A stretch of DNA of 64,000 nucleotides, taken from NCBI RefSeq assembly GCF_041435435.1, contig NZ_CP108494.1, forward strand, positions 6,234,501 through 6,298,500, in the 5' to 3' direction. Below are positions 18,474 to 27,448 of the stretch, one piece after another (position 1 is the stretch's first letter; every line of letters begins with the position of its first letter). The notes below the pieces were generated by a model, which saw only the letters and a list, made by a program, of their open reading frames with translations, searched no databases and was not told where the DNA came from. The position numbers were made by a program, and so were the translations under genes. Source of the DNA: Streptomyces sp. NBC_01241. Its GTDB lineage: Bacteria > Actinomycetota > Actinomycetes > Streptomycetales > Streptomycetaceae.

Positions 18474-18965
18474 CTATCGGGTTCCCCACATATAGGTCTG
18501 CTTCTTGAGCTTCAGGTACACAAAGCTCTCGGTGGAGCGCACGCCGGGGATGGCCCGGATGCGTTTGTTGATCGTTTCCAGCAGGTGGTCGTCGTCCTCG
18601 CAGACGATCTCCACCATCAGGTCGAAGGAGCCCGCGGTCATCACCACGTACTCGCACTCGGCCATGGCCGACAGGGCTTCCGCGACGGGGTCGAGGTCTC
18701 CCTCGACATTGATCCCGACCATCGCCTGCCGCCGGAAGCCCACGGTGAGCGGGTCCGTGACGGCGACGATCTGCATCACGCCCTGGTCGAGCAGCTTCTG
18801 AACACGCTGTCGTACGGCCGCCTCGGAGAGGCCGACAGCCTTGCCGATCGCGGCGTACGGACGACGTCCGTCCTCCTGGAGCTGCTCGATGATTGCGAGG
18901 GATACGGCATCGACCGCTGGGGACGATCCGCTCCCGGTCCTGGAGTCTGCGCTGCGACTGGCCAC
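18474..18965 (-). CDS. Lrp/AsnC family transcriptional regulator
   Basis: A 163-residue regulator with an N-terminal winged helix-turn-helix (LAIIEQLQEDGRRPYAAIG, then SEAAVRQRVQKLLDQGVM) and a C-terminal RAM effector-binding domain (VMTAGSFDLMVEIVCEDDDHLLETI). A GTG at 18965 is taken as the start; the frame is open further upstream. It is translated just ahead of the aminotransferase and is divergent from the aldehyde dehydrogenase gene across about 180 bases, so it most likely controls both. The amino acid or amine effector is unknown. Confidence 0.88.
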   Translation of the reverse strand: MASRSADSRTGSGSSPAVDAVSLAIIEQLQEDGRRPYAAIGKAVGLSEAAVRQRVQKLLDQGVMQIVAVTDPLTVGFRRQAMVGINVEGDLDPVAEALSAMAECEYVVMTAGSFDLMVEIVCEDDDHLLETINKRIRAIPGVRSTESFVYLKLKKQTYMWGTR

Positions 18966-19143
18966 GCATCCACTGTGCACCGGGACTCGTCTGTCTGGCA
19001 ACCCCAGATCAATGAAATTCGTTGTCTGAGGGTCCGGATCTCACTGAATCCGAAGTTCACGGCGGTTGGGCATGTCGAAAGCGTCACCTGAGCGACTAGG
19101 GTGGTCATCTCATCCACTGGACGTGTCGACAGGAGGGGTGGTT

Positions 19144-20583
19144 GTGACCACCGAGGTGCGCCGTCTGCGCAACTACATCAACGGAGAGTTCCGGGACGCC
19201 GCTGACGGGCGGACCATCGACGTGGTCAACCCGGCGACGGAAGAGGTCTACGCGACCTCCCCGCTCTCCGGCCAGGCCGATGTCGATGCCGCGATGGAAG
19301 CCGCCGCGGCCGCTTTCCCCGCCTGGCGGGACGCCACGCCTGCCGAGCGCCAGAAGGCCCTGCTGAAGATCGCGGACGCCTTCGAGGAGCGCGCCGAGGA
19401 CCTCATCGCCGCCGAGTCGGAGAACACGGGCAAGCCGATCGAGCTCACCCGCACCGAAGAGATCCCGCCGATGGTGGACCAGATCCGCTTCTTCGCGGGC
19501 GCCGCGCGGCTGCTCGAAGGCCGCTCGGCCGGTGAGTACATGGAGGGCCTCACCTCGATCGTCCGGCGCGAGCCGGTCGGCGTCTGCGCCCAGGTCGCGC
19601 CGTGGAACTACCCGATGATGATGGCCGTCTGGAAGTTCGCCCCGGCGCTCGCCGCGGGCAACACCGTCGTGATCAAGCCGTCCGACACCACCCCGGCGTC
19701 GACCGTGCTGATCGCCGAGATCATCGGCCAGATCCTCCCCAAGGGCGTCTTCAACGTCATCTGCGGCGACCGCGACACCGGCCGCGCGATGGTCGAGCAC
19801 CCGACCCCGGCGATGGCCTCCATCACCGGTTCGGTACGGGCCGGTATGCAGGTCGCCGAGTCCGCCGCCAAGGACGTCAAGCGGGTCCACCTGGAGCTCG
19901 GCGGCAAGGCCCCGGTCGTCGTGTTCGAGGACACCGACATCGCCAAGGCCGTCGAGGGCATCTCCGTCGCGGGCTTCTTCAACGCGGGCCAGGACTGTAC
20001 GGCCGCGACCCGTGTCCTGGTCCACGAGTCCATCCACGACGAGTTCGTCACCGCCCTCGCCAAGGCCGCCGCCGACACGAAGACCGGGCAGCCGGACGAC
20101 GAGGACGTGCTGTACGGCCCGCTCAACAACGCCAACCAGCTGAAGCAGGTCAGCGGCTTCATCGACCGCCTCCCCGCCCACGCCAAGGTCGAGGCGGGCG
20201 GCCACCGGGTCGGCGAGAAGGGCTACTTCTACGCCGCGACCGTCGTCTCCGGCCTCCAGCAGGACGACGAGATCATCCAGAACGAGGTCTTCGGCCCCGT
20301 CATCACCGTCCAGAAGTTCACCGACGAGGCCCAGGCCGTCGCGTACGCCAACGGTGTCGAGTACGCCCTGGCCTCCTCGGTATGGACCAAGGACCACGCC
20401 CGCGCCATGCGGATGTCCAAGAACCTCGACTTCGGCTGCGTGTGGATCAACACCCACATTCCGCTCGTCGCCGAGATGCCGCACGGCGGATTCAAGAAGT
20501 CCGGCTACGGCAAGGACCTCTCCGCGTACGGCTTCGAGGACTACACCCGCATCAAGCACGTCATGACCTCGCTCGACGACTGA
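19144..20583 (+). CDS. Aldehyde dehydrogenase, probable 4-aminobutyraldehyde dehydrogenase (copy 1)
   Basis: A 479-residue NAD(P)-dependent aldehyde dehydrogenase. The catalytic base lies in HLELGGKAP and the nucleophilic cysteine in NAGQDCTAAT; the cofactor loop TGSVRAGMQVAE is present. The overall sequence and the C-terminal MPHGGFKKSGYGKDLS stretch match aminobutyraldehyde (PatD-like) dehydrogenases. A GTG at 19144 lies 6 bases after AGGAGGGG. It is divergent from lrp and followed by a polyamine-type binding protein gene. It is paralogous to the enzyme at 28205. Confidence 0.87.
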   Translation: MTTEVRRLRNYINGEFRDAADGRTIDVVNPATEEVYATSPLSGQADVDAAMEAAAAAFPAWRDATPAERQKALLKIADAFEERAEDLIAAESENTGKPIELTRTEEIPPMVDQIRFFAGAARLLEGRSAGEYMEGLTSIVRREPVGVCAQVAPWNYPMMMAVWKFAPALAAGNTVVIKPSDTTPASTVLIAEIIGQILPKGVFNVICGDRDTGRAMVEHPTPAMASITGSVRAGMQVAESAAKDVKRVHLELGGKAPVVVFEDTDIAKAVEGISVAGFFNAGQDCTAATRVLVHESIHDEFVTALAKAAADTKTGQPDDEDVLYGPLNNANQLKQVSGFIDRLPAHAKVEAGGHRVGEKGYFYAATVVSGLQQDDEIIQNEVFGPVITVQKFTDEAQAVAYANGVEYALASSVWTKDHARAMRMSKNLDFGCVWINTHIPLVAEMPHGGFKKSGYGKDLSAYGFEDYTRIKHVMTSLDD

Positions 20584-20603
20584 CGCCTCGTCCGTTGTCG
20601 CGT

Positions 20604-20631
20604 ACGGCCCCGGGTGCGAGCCCGGGGCCGT
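20604..20631 (+). terminator. Terminator after aldehyde dehydrogenase 1
   Basis: Perfect 11-bp stem (ACGGCCCCGGG at 20604-20614 with 20621-20631) and a 6-base loop, 20 bases after the stop codon. It probably separates the dehydrogenase transcript from the following binding-protein gene. Confidence 0.8.
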
Positions 20632-20754
20632 CTCCGTTCCCCGGGCATCGACAGGGTGTGCGGACGGAGCGGGTGCTGCTGGACGGTTGGTCCATTGCCC
20701 GCACCCTCATCGGACCGGCATCCTGCGCAGGTGCGAGCAATCCCGAAGAACCCC

Positions 20755-21918
20755 ATGTCCCGCCGGTCCCTGCTGCGTGCCTTCGGGGCCGGAGCAGCCG
20801 GAGTCACGCTGGCCGGCTGCGGAGTGCCCGCCGCCTATGTGCAGCCCGGCGACCGGGCCGGTCGCGACTTCTCCGCGAGCGATCACTCCCTGCACTTCGC
20901 GAACTGGACGCTCTACATCGACACCGACGACGAGAACCCGACGAAGCGTCCCACCCTCGACGCGTTCTCCAAGCGGACCGGGATCTCCGTCGCGTACACC
21001 GAGGAGATCAACGACAACGACGAGTTCTTCGGGAAGATCAGCCCCTCGCTGATGAACCACCAGCAGACCGGCCGGGACCTGATCGTCATGAGCGACTGGA
21101 TGTCCTCACGGTTCGTACGGCTCGGCTGGGTGCAGGAGATGGACCGGGCCAAGCAGCCCAATGTCGCCAAGTATCTGGATCCGCAGCTGCGTTCACCGGC
21201 CTTCGACAAGGGCCGGATGCACAGCGTCCCCTGGCAGTCCGGGATCACCGGTATCGCGTACAACCGCAAGAAGCTCGGCCGCGAGGTCAAGCACCTGAGC
21301 GATCTGTGGGCGGACGACCTGAGCGGCAAGGTGACGCTGCTGTCCGGGCTCGACGAGTCCTTGGCGCTGCTGATGCAGGGCAACGGGGTCGACGTCACCC
21401 GCTGGAAGCGGGACGACTTCTACGATGTCTGCGACCTGGTCGAGAAGCTCGTCAAGAAGAAGCACATCCGCCGCTTCACCGGCAACGACTACATCAAGGA
21501 CCTGTCGACCGGCGACGTACTCGCCTGCCAGGCGTACTCCGGCGACATCATCCAGCTCCAGGCGGACAACCCGGAGATCGAGTTCGTGGTGCCCGAGGAG
21601 GGCGGCGAACTCTGGGCGGAATCACTGATGATCCCCAACCTTGCCCGGCACAAGCGCAACGCCGAGAAGCTGATCGACTACTACTACGAGCCGGAGGTCG
21701 CCGCCGAACTTGCGGCCTGGGTCAACTACGTCTGTCCCGTCCCGGCCGCCCAGGAGGTGCTGGCCTCGTCCAAGGACAAGGAGACCGCCGCGCTCGCCGA
21801 GGACCCGTTGATCTTCCCCGACGACGCGATGCGCAAGCGGCTGGCGAGCAGCCGGGACTTCACGCCCGAGGAACGTACCGAGTTCTCGAAGAAGTGGAAC
21901 TCCATCGTCGGCCTGTAG
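20755..21918 (+). CDS. Spermidine/putrescine-type ABC substrate-binding lipoprotein, orphan copy
   Basis: A 387-residue PotD/PotF-family binding protein. The leader has twin arginines (SRRSLLRAFGAG) and a lipobox LAGC, which suggests Tat export and lipid anchoring. The core starts LHFANWTLYID and contains the characteristic GVTGIAYN-like (SGITGIAYNRKK), RRFTGNDYIKDL and ACQAYSGDIIQLQ segments. ATG 20755 is used; a GTG at 20731 in the same frame is possible. No permease or ATPase genes follow, so it may feed the transporter encoded at 31067-33941. It is a paralogue of the protein at 29762. Confidence 0.85.
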   Translation: MSRRSLLRAFGAGAAGVTLAGCGVPAAYVQPGDRAGRDFSASDHSLHFANWTLYIDTDDENPTKRPTLDAFSKRTGISVAYTEEINDNDEFFGKISPSLMNHQQTGRDLIVMSDWMSSRFVRLGWVQEMDRAKQPNVAKYLDPQLRSPAFDKGRMHSVPWQSGITGIAYNRKKLGREVKHLSDLWADDLSGKVTLLSGLDESLALLMQGNGVDVTRWKRDDFYDVCDLVEKLVKKKHIRRFTGNDYIKDLSTGDVLACQAYSGDIIQLQADNPEIEFVVPEEGGELWAESLMIPNLARHKRNAEKLIDYYYEPEVAAELAAWVNYVCPVPAAQEVLASSKDKETAALAEDPLIFPDDAMRKRLASSRDFTPEERTEFSKKWNSIVGL

Positions 21919-21968
21919 CCGTCCGGGGTGGCGTAAAGACCCGGTAAATGCGGGCGTACGCTGCGGAC

Positions 21969-22514
21969 ATGAGCGAGCGAAGAGCCCTGCTGAGGCGCAT
22001 ACGCGTGTGGTTGGTCGTCTTTATCGTCTGTCTGGTGTTGAGCGGGCTGACCGCCTTCCCGCTCGTCCATGAACTCCGCTGGGCCGAGGATCTGCTGAGG
22101 TCCTCGGCCTCTCCTGTGCCCGAGCACTTCCCGGCCCTCATGGAGTGGATCACCCGGGTCCGGACCGGTCTCGACGAGGCCGACGCGAGGTATCCCTTCG
22201 TGCTGTACGGCACCGACTGGCTGGCCTTCGCGCACCTCGTCATCGCGGTCGCCTTCTACGGCCCCTACCGCGACCCGGTCCGCAACATCTGGGTGATCGA
22301 GTTCGGCATGATCGCCTGCGCCGGGATCATCCCGCTCGCCCTGATCTGCGGGCCGATCCGGGACATCCCCTTCTGGTGGTCCGTCATCGACATGTCGTTC
22401 GGGGTCTTCGGGGTGATCCCGCTGCTCGTCGTGCGCCGCATGATCAAACGGCTGGAGGAGCTGCCGCGGAGGCCGGACCCGGTGGCCGGGCCCGCGGCCG
22501 CGGCAGCGGGCTGA
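21969..22514 (+). CDS. Conserved membrane protein of unknown function
   Basis: A 181-residue protein with about four hydrophobic segments: residues 11-32 (VWLVVFIVCLVLSGL), 78-98, 108-128 and 133-152. A cytoplasmic tail rich in charged residues and alanine follows. The sequence between the first two segments (VHELRWAEDLLRSS) is polar and probably external. The start is ATG 21969. It follows the binding protein by 50 bases, but nothing ties it to transport. I do not recognise the family. Confidence 0.65.
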   Translation: MSERRALLRRIRVWLVVFIVCLVLSGLTAFPLVHELRWAEDLLRSSASPVPEHFPALMEWITRVRTGLDEADARYPFVLYGTDWLAFAHLVIAVAFYGPYRDPVRNIWVIEFGMIACAGIIPLALICGPIRDIPFWWSVIDMSFGVFGVIPLLVVRRMIKRLEELPRRPDPVAGPAAAAAG

Positions 22515-22515
22515 G

Positions 22516-23320
22516 TCACCCGGCCGACGGGGCGCCGAAGGCGGCCACCACGATGTTCATCGCCGTGGCGTTCATGCCCTCACCCTTCGCATCCGTCGCG
22601 TTGACGCTGTAGACGAGGGTCCGGGAGAGATCACGGGTGGCCGCGACGGCCGTGTTGCAGCCCCACCGGCCACCCGTCTTGCCCCATACCTCGCGACCGC
22701 CCACCCTCATCACCGACAGACCCGCGCTGTACGCGGCCGGGCCGCCCGTGCCGTACTCGCGCACCGATGCCCCGGGCAGCGTGAACATCTCCTCCAACAG
22801 CGGCCCGCGCACCACCTGCCCGCGGAACAGGGCCCGGACGAAGCGCTCCAGATCCGCGGTGGTGGAGATCAGGTCGCCCGCCGCCCAGGCGTCCGTCGCT
22901 CCTCACACCGTCACATCGCGCAGTTCGCTGGTTCCATCGGCCCCGGTGAAGACCTGGTAACCGTGGTTGTGCGGGCCGCGGATCGTCGGGTCGGTGCCGG
23001 GGAAGCCGGTGCCCTTCAGCCCCAGGGGCTCCAGGATGCGGCGGGACACCTCCGACTCGTACGTGTGGTCAGTGAGCTTCTCGATCAACAGGCCCGCCAC
23101 GGTGTAGCCGATGTTGCCGTAGTGCTGCTGCGTACCCGGCGCGAAGTCCGGCCGCTGGGAGGTGGCTTCGCGGACCGTGTCCGCCGCGTCGTGCAGATCG
23201 AAGCGGTGCGCGTACCACTCGTCGAGGGTGTCGCCGCCGGATCCGACGGACGGGATGCCGCTGGTGTGGTTCAACAGCTGGCGCACCGTGACCTTCTTGT
23301 ACGTCGCCGGGATCAGCGCC
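22516..23320 (-). pseudogene. Serine hydrolase (class C beta-lactamase/D-Ala-D-Ala carboxypeptidase family), truncated and interrupted
   Basis: The frame reads TYKKVTVRQLLNHTSGIPSV onward, then the YGNIGYTVAGLL (Tyr-Xaa-Asn motif), and near the end EVWGKTGGRWG (Lys-Thr-Gly box). Two lesions are visible. The N-terminal third with the catalytic SxxK serine is absent, because the sequence joins a sensor-kinase gene near 23300-23330. An in-frame TGA at 22903-22905 also interrupts the gene just before AWAAGDLISTTADLERF. The protein cannot be active. Confidence 0.85.
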
Positions 23321-23863
23321 GACCGCCGCCTGCTCGGCCTCGACCCGATGCGTCAACTCCAGCTGCCGGGCCCGGTCCTCCACCGCGTTCAGATAGGCCG
23401 TGCGCGTCACGGTGAACCGGCCGAACGCGTAGGCCGCGGAGAACACGAAGAGGGAGAAGAGCAGCTCCCGCATGTCACTGCTGTCGAGTCCGACCGAGAA
23501 CAGCACCGCCGCGGTCGTGAGCACCCCGATCGCGAGCCGCTTCGACGGCGAGGAGAGTTCGGCCACCGTGTAGAAGGCCACGAGGCCGGAGTACGGCAGC
23601 GGTTGACCCGGACCGTCGACGGCGAACTCGTACAGGCCGCCGGCTGCGATCACGGCGAGCAGGACCGCGACCGGCGCCCGCCGCCGGGCCACCAGCGGCA
23701 GCACGCTCAGTGTGGTCAGTCCGTACGCCGCCCATGTCGCGTCCGGCAGTTCCGGGGCGCACGGGACGACGAACGGCATGGTCACAGCGGCCTGCACCAG
23801 CAGCGCGACGCTGAGGTCGACGGCCTGGGGGCCGGCACCCAGCGCCTTCTCTCGTATGTGCAT
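23315..23863 (-). pseudogene. Sensor histidine kinase, N-terminal half only
   Basis: From ATG 23863 the frame encodes the membrane module of a NarL-type sensor kinase: about four to six hydrophobic segments (VALLVQAAVTMPFVV through LLFSLFVFSAAYAFG), then the signalling helix RARQLELTHRVEAEQAA. At that point, where AEERxRIARELHD with the phosphoacceptor histidine should follow, the sequence switches to a serine-hydrolase gene in another frame. Dimerisation and ATPase domains are missing, as is a response regulator gene. It lies 10 bases after the methyltransferase stop. Confidence 0.8.
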
Positions 23864-23873
23864 GGTGGCGCTG

Positions 23874-24677
23874 TCAGGGCTTCCGGGCGACCGCGCCGAA
23901 CTGGGCGACGACGGGCGCCGTGGTGCCGGGGTCGGTCCGCCATCGCGCACACGACACGATGCCCGGATCGACGAGATCGAGTCCCGTCAGGAAGGCGGCG
24001 AACTCGGCACGGCTGCGCGCGGTGATCGGCGGGGTGGCGTTCTCGTTCCAGAACCGCATCGCCGCCTCGTTTCCCTCGCCGCCCAGCTCCAGCGTGGGGT
24101 GGGTGAGCACCAGATGGCTGCCGGACGGCATCGCGTCCATCAGCGTACGGATGATTGCCTGCGCCTCGTCCGTGTCGAGGACGAAGTTGAGGATGCCGAG
24201 CAGCATGACGGCGACCGGCTTCGTCGGGTCCAGCGTCGGTTCGACGGCCCGCAGGATCTGCTCCGGGTGGCGGGCGTCCGCGTCGATGTACCGGGTCGCG
24301 CCCTCCGGCGAGCTGGTGAGCAGCGCACGGGCGTGCGTCAGCACGATCGGGTCGTTGTCGACGTACACGACCCGGGAGTCGGGGGCGGTGTGCTGGGCGA
24401 CCTCGTGCGTGTTGTCGGCGGTCGGCAGGCCGCTGCCGATGTCCAGGAACTGGCCGATCCCCGCGTCACCGGCGAGATACCGGACGGCCCGCCCCAGGAA
24501 CGCCCGGTCGGCGCGCGCCACTTCGCCGATGCTCGGATACATGGCGGTGACCCGGTCGCCGACCGCGCGGTCCACGGGGTAGTTGTCCGTGCCGCCGAGC
24601 CAGTGGTTCCAGACCCGTGCGTTGTGGGCGATGCCGGAACGGATGCGGTCGTCGAGAGGGGCGGTGGCTTCGGTCAC
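23874..24677 (-). CDS. SAM-dependent methyltransferase, DUF574 family
   Basis: A 267-residue protein of the actinobacterial DUF574 (Methyltransf_19) family. The start region DDRIRSGIAHNARVWNHWLG and GGTDNYPVDRAVGD are characteristic, followed by the SAM loop FLDIGSGLPTADNTHEVA and the acidic VVYVDNDPIVL. These proteins are highly multiplied in Streptomyces and are often near developmental regulator genes; no substrate is established. The GTG at 24677 follows GGAGCC. It is followed by the dead sensor kinase. Confidence 0.88.
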   Translation of the reverse strand: MTEATAPLDDRIRSGIAHNARVWNHWLGGTDNYPVDRAVGDRVTAMYPSIGEVARADRAFLGRAVRYLAGDAGIGQFLDIGSGLPTADNTHEVAQHTAPDSRVVYVDNDPIVLTHARALLTSSPEGATRYIDADARHPEQILRAVEPTLDPTKPVAVMLLGILNFVLDTDEAQAIIRTLMDAMPSGSHLVLTHPTLELGGEGNEAAMRFWNENATPPITARSRAEFAAFLTGLDLVDPGIVSCARWRTDPGTTAPVVAQFGAVARKP

Positions 24678-24743
24678 TTCTCTGGCTCCTCCGGCTCCGG
24701 GGCATCACGGCTGATGTGACGCTGTCCCATGATGCCGGATCGA

Positions 24744-25448
24744 TCAAGACGAGCCGGTGGACGGGGAGTTGGTGAGGACGCCGCGCAGGGCGTCCACCCG
24801 GTTGGTGGTGATCGAGTCCACCCCGTGCCGGACCAGGCGGCGCATGGTGCGCTTGGTGTCGGCCGTCCAGGCGGAGACCAGTAGCCCGTCCCGGTGGAGC
24901 CGGTCCGTCAGCTCCCGGTCCACCAGGCCGAACCGGTAGTTCAGCCACCGTGGCCGCACCGCGTCGAGCAGTGCGGGGCGCGGCGGCGCGAGCGTCGTCC
25001 AGGTCAGGGCGATCTCGGCGGCCGGGTCGGCGGCCCGCACCCGCAGCATGGCCTCGGAGCCCGCGCAGTAGTACGCCCGCTCGCCGGCCTCGCACTCGTG
25101 CACCACGCCGACGGTCCTCGTCACGGAGTCGTCGGTGGAGCCGGGCAGATCGATCATGAGGCGGTGCGTCCCGGCGGCGAGCAGCGCCTCGCGCAGGGTG
25201 GGCACCCCGCCCCCGGTCAGCTCGGTGAGCTCCTCGTGGCTCAGCCGGTCAAGGCGCAGATCGTGGCCCCACAGCCGCTGCAGCGTGGCGTCGTGCAGCA
25301 GGACCGGCACGCCGTCGCGGGTGACCCGTACATCGATCTCTACCGCGTCCGCTCCCCGTTCGAGGGCGGAGCGGATCGAGGGGAGCGTGTTCTCGCGCGC
25401 ACGGTAGGGATCGCCGCGGTGGGCTACGGCGGTGACAGTGGTGGCCAT
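24744..25448 (-). CDS. Glycerophosphodiester phosphodiesterase
   Basis: A 234-residue GDPD/GlpQ-fold enzyme that hydrolyses glycerophosphodiesters to glycerol-3-phosphate and an alcohol. The catalytic and metal residues are present: AHRGDPYRARENT (first histidine and arginine), DAVEIDVRVTRDGVPVLLHD (metal-binding acids and second histidine) and, at the end, DSITTNRVDAL. It has no signal peptide and is therefore probably cytoplasmic. It lies 24 bases downstream of the adenosine deaminase gene and 66 bases upstream of the methyltransferase gene, all on the same strand. Confidence 0.88.
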   Translation of the reverse strand: MATTVTAVAHRGDPYRARENTLPSIRSALERGADAVEIDVRVTRDGVPVLLHDATLQRLWGHDLRLDRLSHEELTELTGGGVPTLREALLAAGTHRLMIDLPGSTDDSVTRTVGVVHECEAGERAYYCAGSEAMLRVRAADPAAEIALTWTTLAPPRPALLDAVRPRWLNYRFGLVDRELTDRLHRDGLLVSAWTADTKRTMRRLVRHGVDSITTNRVDALRGVLTNSPSTGSS

Positions 25449-25472
25449 GGGGCCATTGTCACCGCCGTCGGG

Positions 25473-26507
25473 TCAGCGGCCCGTGCGCTCCAGCCAGTCC
25501 GTCGTGTACGCGTCGATCTCGGCGGCCAGCGCCCGCTTGCCGGCCGCGTCGAGGTACGACGCGTCGACCGCGTTCTGCGCCAGCGCCGCAAGACCCCGCT
25601 CGTCCAGACCGAGCAGACGGGCGGCCACCCCGTACTCGTTGTTGAGGTCGGTGCCGAACATCGGCGGGTCGTCACTGTTGATGGTGACCAGGACGCCCGC
25701 CTGCACCATCTCCCTGACCGGGTGCTTCTCGATGTCCGCCACCGCGCGGGTCGCGATGTTCGACGTCGGGCAGACCTCCAGCGGGATGCGGTGCTCCGCG
25801 AGGTGGGCCAGCAGCTCCGGGTCCTGGACGCAGTGGGTGCCGTGGCCGATGCGCTCGGCGCGCAGATGGGTCAGCGCGTCCCAGACGGTCTGCGGCCCGG
25901 TGGTCTCCCCGGCGTGCGGCACGGAGTGCAGGCCCTCGGCGATCGCCCGGTCGAAGTAGGGCTTGAACTGCGGGCGCTCCACGCCGACCTCCGGACCGCC
26001 GAGCCCGAACGAGACGAGCCCCTCGGGCCGCAGGTCCACGGCGAGCCGGGTGGTCTCCTCGGCCGCTTCGAGCCCGGCCTCACCGGGAATGTCGAAGCAC
26101 CAGCGCAGGACGACCCCGAGCTCCTTCTCCGCGGCCTTGCGGGCGTCCTCTATCGCCTCCATGAACCCCTGCTCCGGGATGCCGCGCCGGGTCGAGCTGA
26201 ACGGGGTGACGGTCAGCTCCGCGTACCGGATGTTCTGCCGGGCCATGTCGCGGGCGACCTCGAAGGTCAGCAGCCGGACGTCCTCCGGGGTGCGGATCAG
26301 GTCGACGACGGAGAGGTACACGTCGATGAAGTGCCCGAAGTCGGTGAAGGTGAAGAAGTCGGCCAGCGCCTCGGGGTCGGTGGGGACCTTCGAGTCGGGG
26401 TGGTGCGCGGCCAGTTCGGCGACGATACGGGGCGAGGCGGACCCGACATGGTGGACATGAAGCTCGGCCTTGGGCAGCCCTGCGATGAAGGGGAGCAGAT
26501 CGGACAT
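25473..26507 (-). CDS. add: Adenosine deaminase
   Basis: A 344-residue metal-dependent deaminase of purine salvage, converting adenosine to inosine. Zinc ligands and active-site residues are recognisable: HVHHVGS near the start, HAGETTGP, ERIGHGTHC and INSDDPPMFG. The first motif reads ELHVHHVGS rather than the common ELHLHLEG, so the glutamate of that motif is replaced, which may affect substrate choice (adenine or another aminopurine nucleoside). ATG at 26507 is supported by a start just before the conserved KAELHVH segment. Confidence 0.85.
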   Translation of the reverse strand: MSDLLPFIAGLPKAELHVHHVGSASPRIVAELAAHHPDSKVPTDPEALADFFTFTDFGHFIDVYLSVVDLIRTPEDVRLLTFEVARDMARQNIRYAELTVTPFSSTRRGIPEQGFMEAIEDARKAAEKELGVVLRWCFDIPGEAGLEAAEETTRLAVDLRPEGLVSFGLGGPEVGVERPQFKPYFDRAIAEGLHSVPHAGETTGPQTVWDALTHLRAERIGHGTHCVQDPELLAHLAEHRIPLEVCPTSNIATRAVADIEKHPVREMVQAGVLVTINSDDPPMFGTDLNNEYGVAARLLGLDERGLAALAQNAVDASYLDAAGKRALAAEIDAYTTDWLERTGR

Positions 26508-26641
26508 CGGACTCTCCGGGACGTGGAACGGTGGGGGTGCCGGGCGCGGTTCGGCCGGGCAGGGGACGGGGATCATCGTAGGCCGCCTCCTGCGGGGCGC
26601 AGGCGGGCCGTAGCATGACGGGATCACGATGGGGGAGGCCC

Positions 26642-27352
26642 ATGTCAGACAACACAGAGCAGCCCGCGGGCGGGGGCGCGCCGCGCGATCCGTGGGCTCC
26701 GCCGGACAGCAGAGTGCCGCTGGAGAAGCCGGCCGGCGATCCCCGGCAGCCTGCTGTGCACGATCAGCCGACCGTGACCTCGATGCCGGGGGCCGGGGAC
26801 GGGCCCGTACCCGCCACGGCACCGGGATTCGGCGCGGGAGCGCAGACCGGGCCGGTGCCCGGCTCGGGTCCCGCGTCCGGCCCCGGAGAGGTGCCGCCAC
26901 CGCCCGTCGCACCGAACGGACCGGGCCAGCCGGTTCCGCCGGCCGCGGGACAGTACGGCTACCCGGCCGCGCCCGTCCCGCAGTACGGCGGCTACCCGGG
27001 GTACCCCGGGTACGGCCAGACGCCGTGGGGCGGGCCGGCGCCCGCGAACGGTCTCGGCATCGCCGCGATGGTGCTCGGCATCATCGCTGTCGTGGGGTTC
27101 TGCATGTGGGGCCTGGGCGTCATTCTCGGTGTCCTCGCGCTGATCTTCGGCATCGTCGGCCGCGGCAGGGTCAGGCGGAATGAGGCGACCAACGGCGGCA
27201 TGGCGCTCGCCGGAATCATCCTCGGATCGATCGGCATCGTCATCAGTGGGGCGTTCCTCGCACTCATGATCTGGGGCATAGCGAGCGGCGACTTCGAGGA
27301 GGGCGGCACGACCGGCGACCAGACCGTCTACGAGGAGCCCTACGCGTCGTAG
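26642..27352 (+). CDS. DUF4190-type membrane protein
   Basis: A 236-residue protein. The first 135 residues are rich in proline, glycine and alanine with YPGYPGY-like repeats, probably a disordered cytoplasmic region. The DUF4190 domain follows, with two membrane hairpin segments (LGIAAMVLGIIAVVGFCMWGLG, then GMALAGIILGSIGIVISGAF) separated by the typical GRGRVRRNEATNGG basic loop. A short acidic tail ends the protein. The function of the domain is unknown. ATG 26642 lies after GGGGGAGGCC. It is divergent from add. Confidence 0.8.
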   Translation: MSDNTEQPAGGGAPRDPWAPPDSRVPLEKPAGDPRQPAVHDQPTVTSMPGAGDGPVPATAPGFGAGAQTGPVPGSGPASGPGEVPPPPVAPNGPGQPVPPAAGQYGYPAAPVPQYGGYPGYPGYGQTPWGGPAPANGLGIAAMVLGIIAVVGFCMWGLGVILGVLALIFGIVGRGRVRRNEATNGGMALAGIILGSIGIVISGAFLALMIWGIASGDFEEGGTTGDQTVYEEPYAS

Positions 27353-27401
27353 CCGGTCGGTGCCCCGCACCGCAGCCCCGTAGCAACGACAACGTCTCCA
27401 C

Positions 27402-27442
27402 CCGGGGGCCGGTGAGCGGAATCCTGCCCACCCGGCCCCCGG
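27402..27442. terminator. Bidirectional terminator between convergent genes
   Basis: Perfect 11-bp stem (CCGGGGGCCGG at 27402-27412 with 27432-27442), loop of 19 bases, between the ends of the DUF4190 gene and the NADAR gene. It could terminate transcription from both sides. Confidence 0.7.
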
Positions 27443-27448
27443 CCCGGC

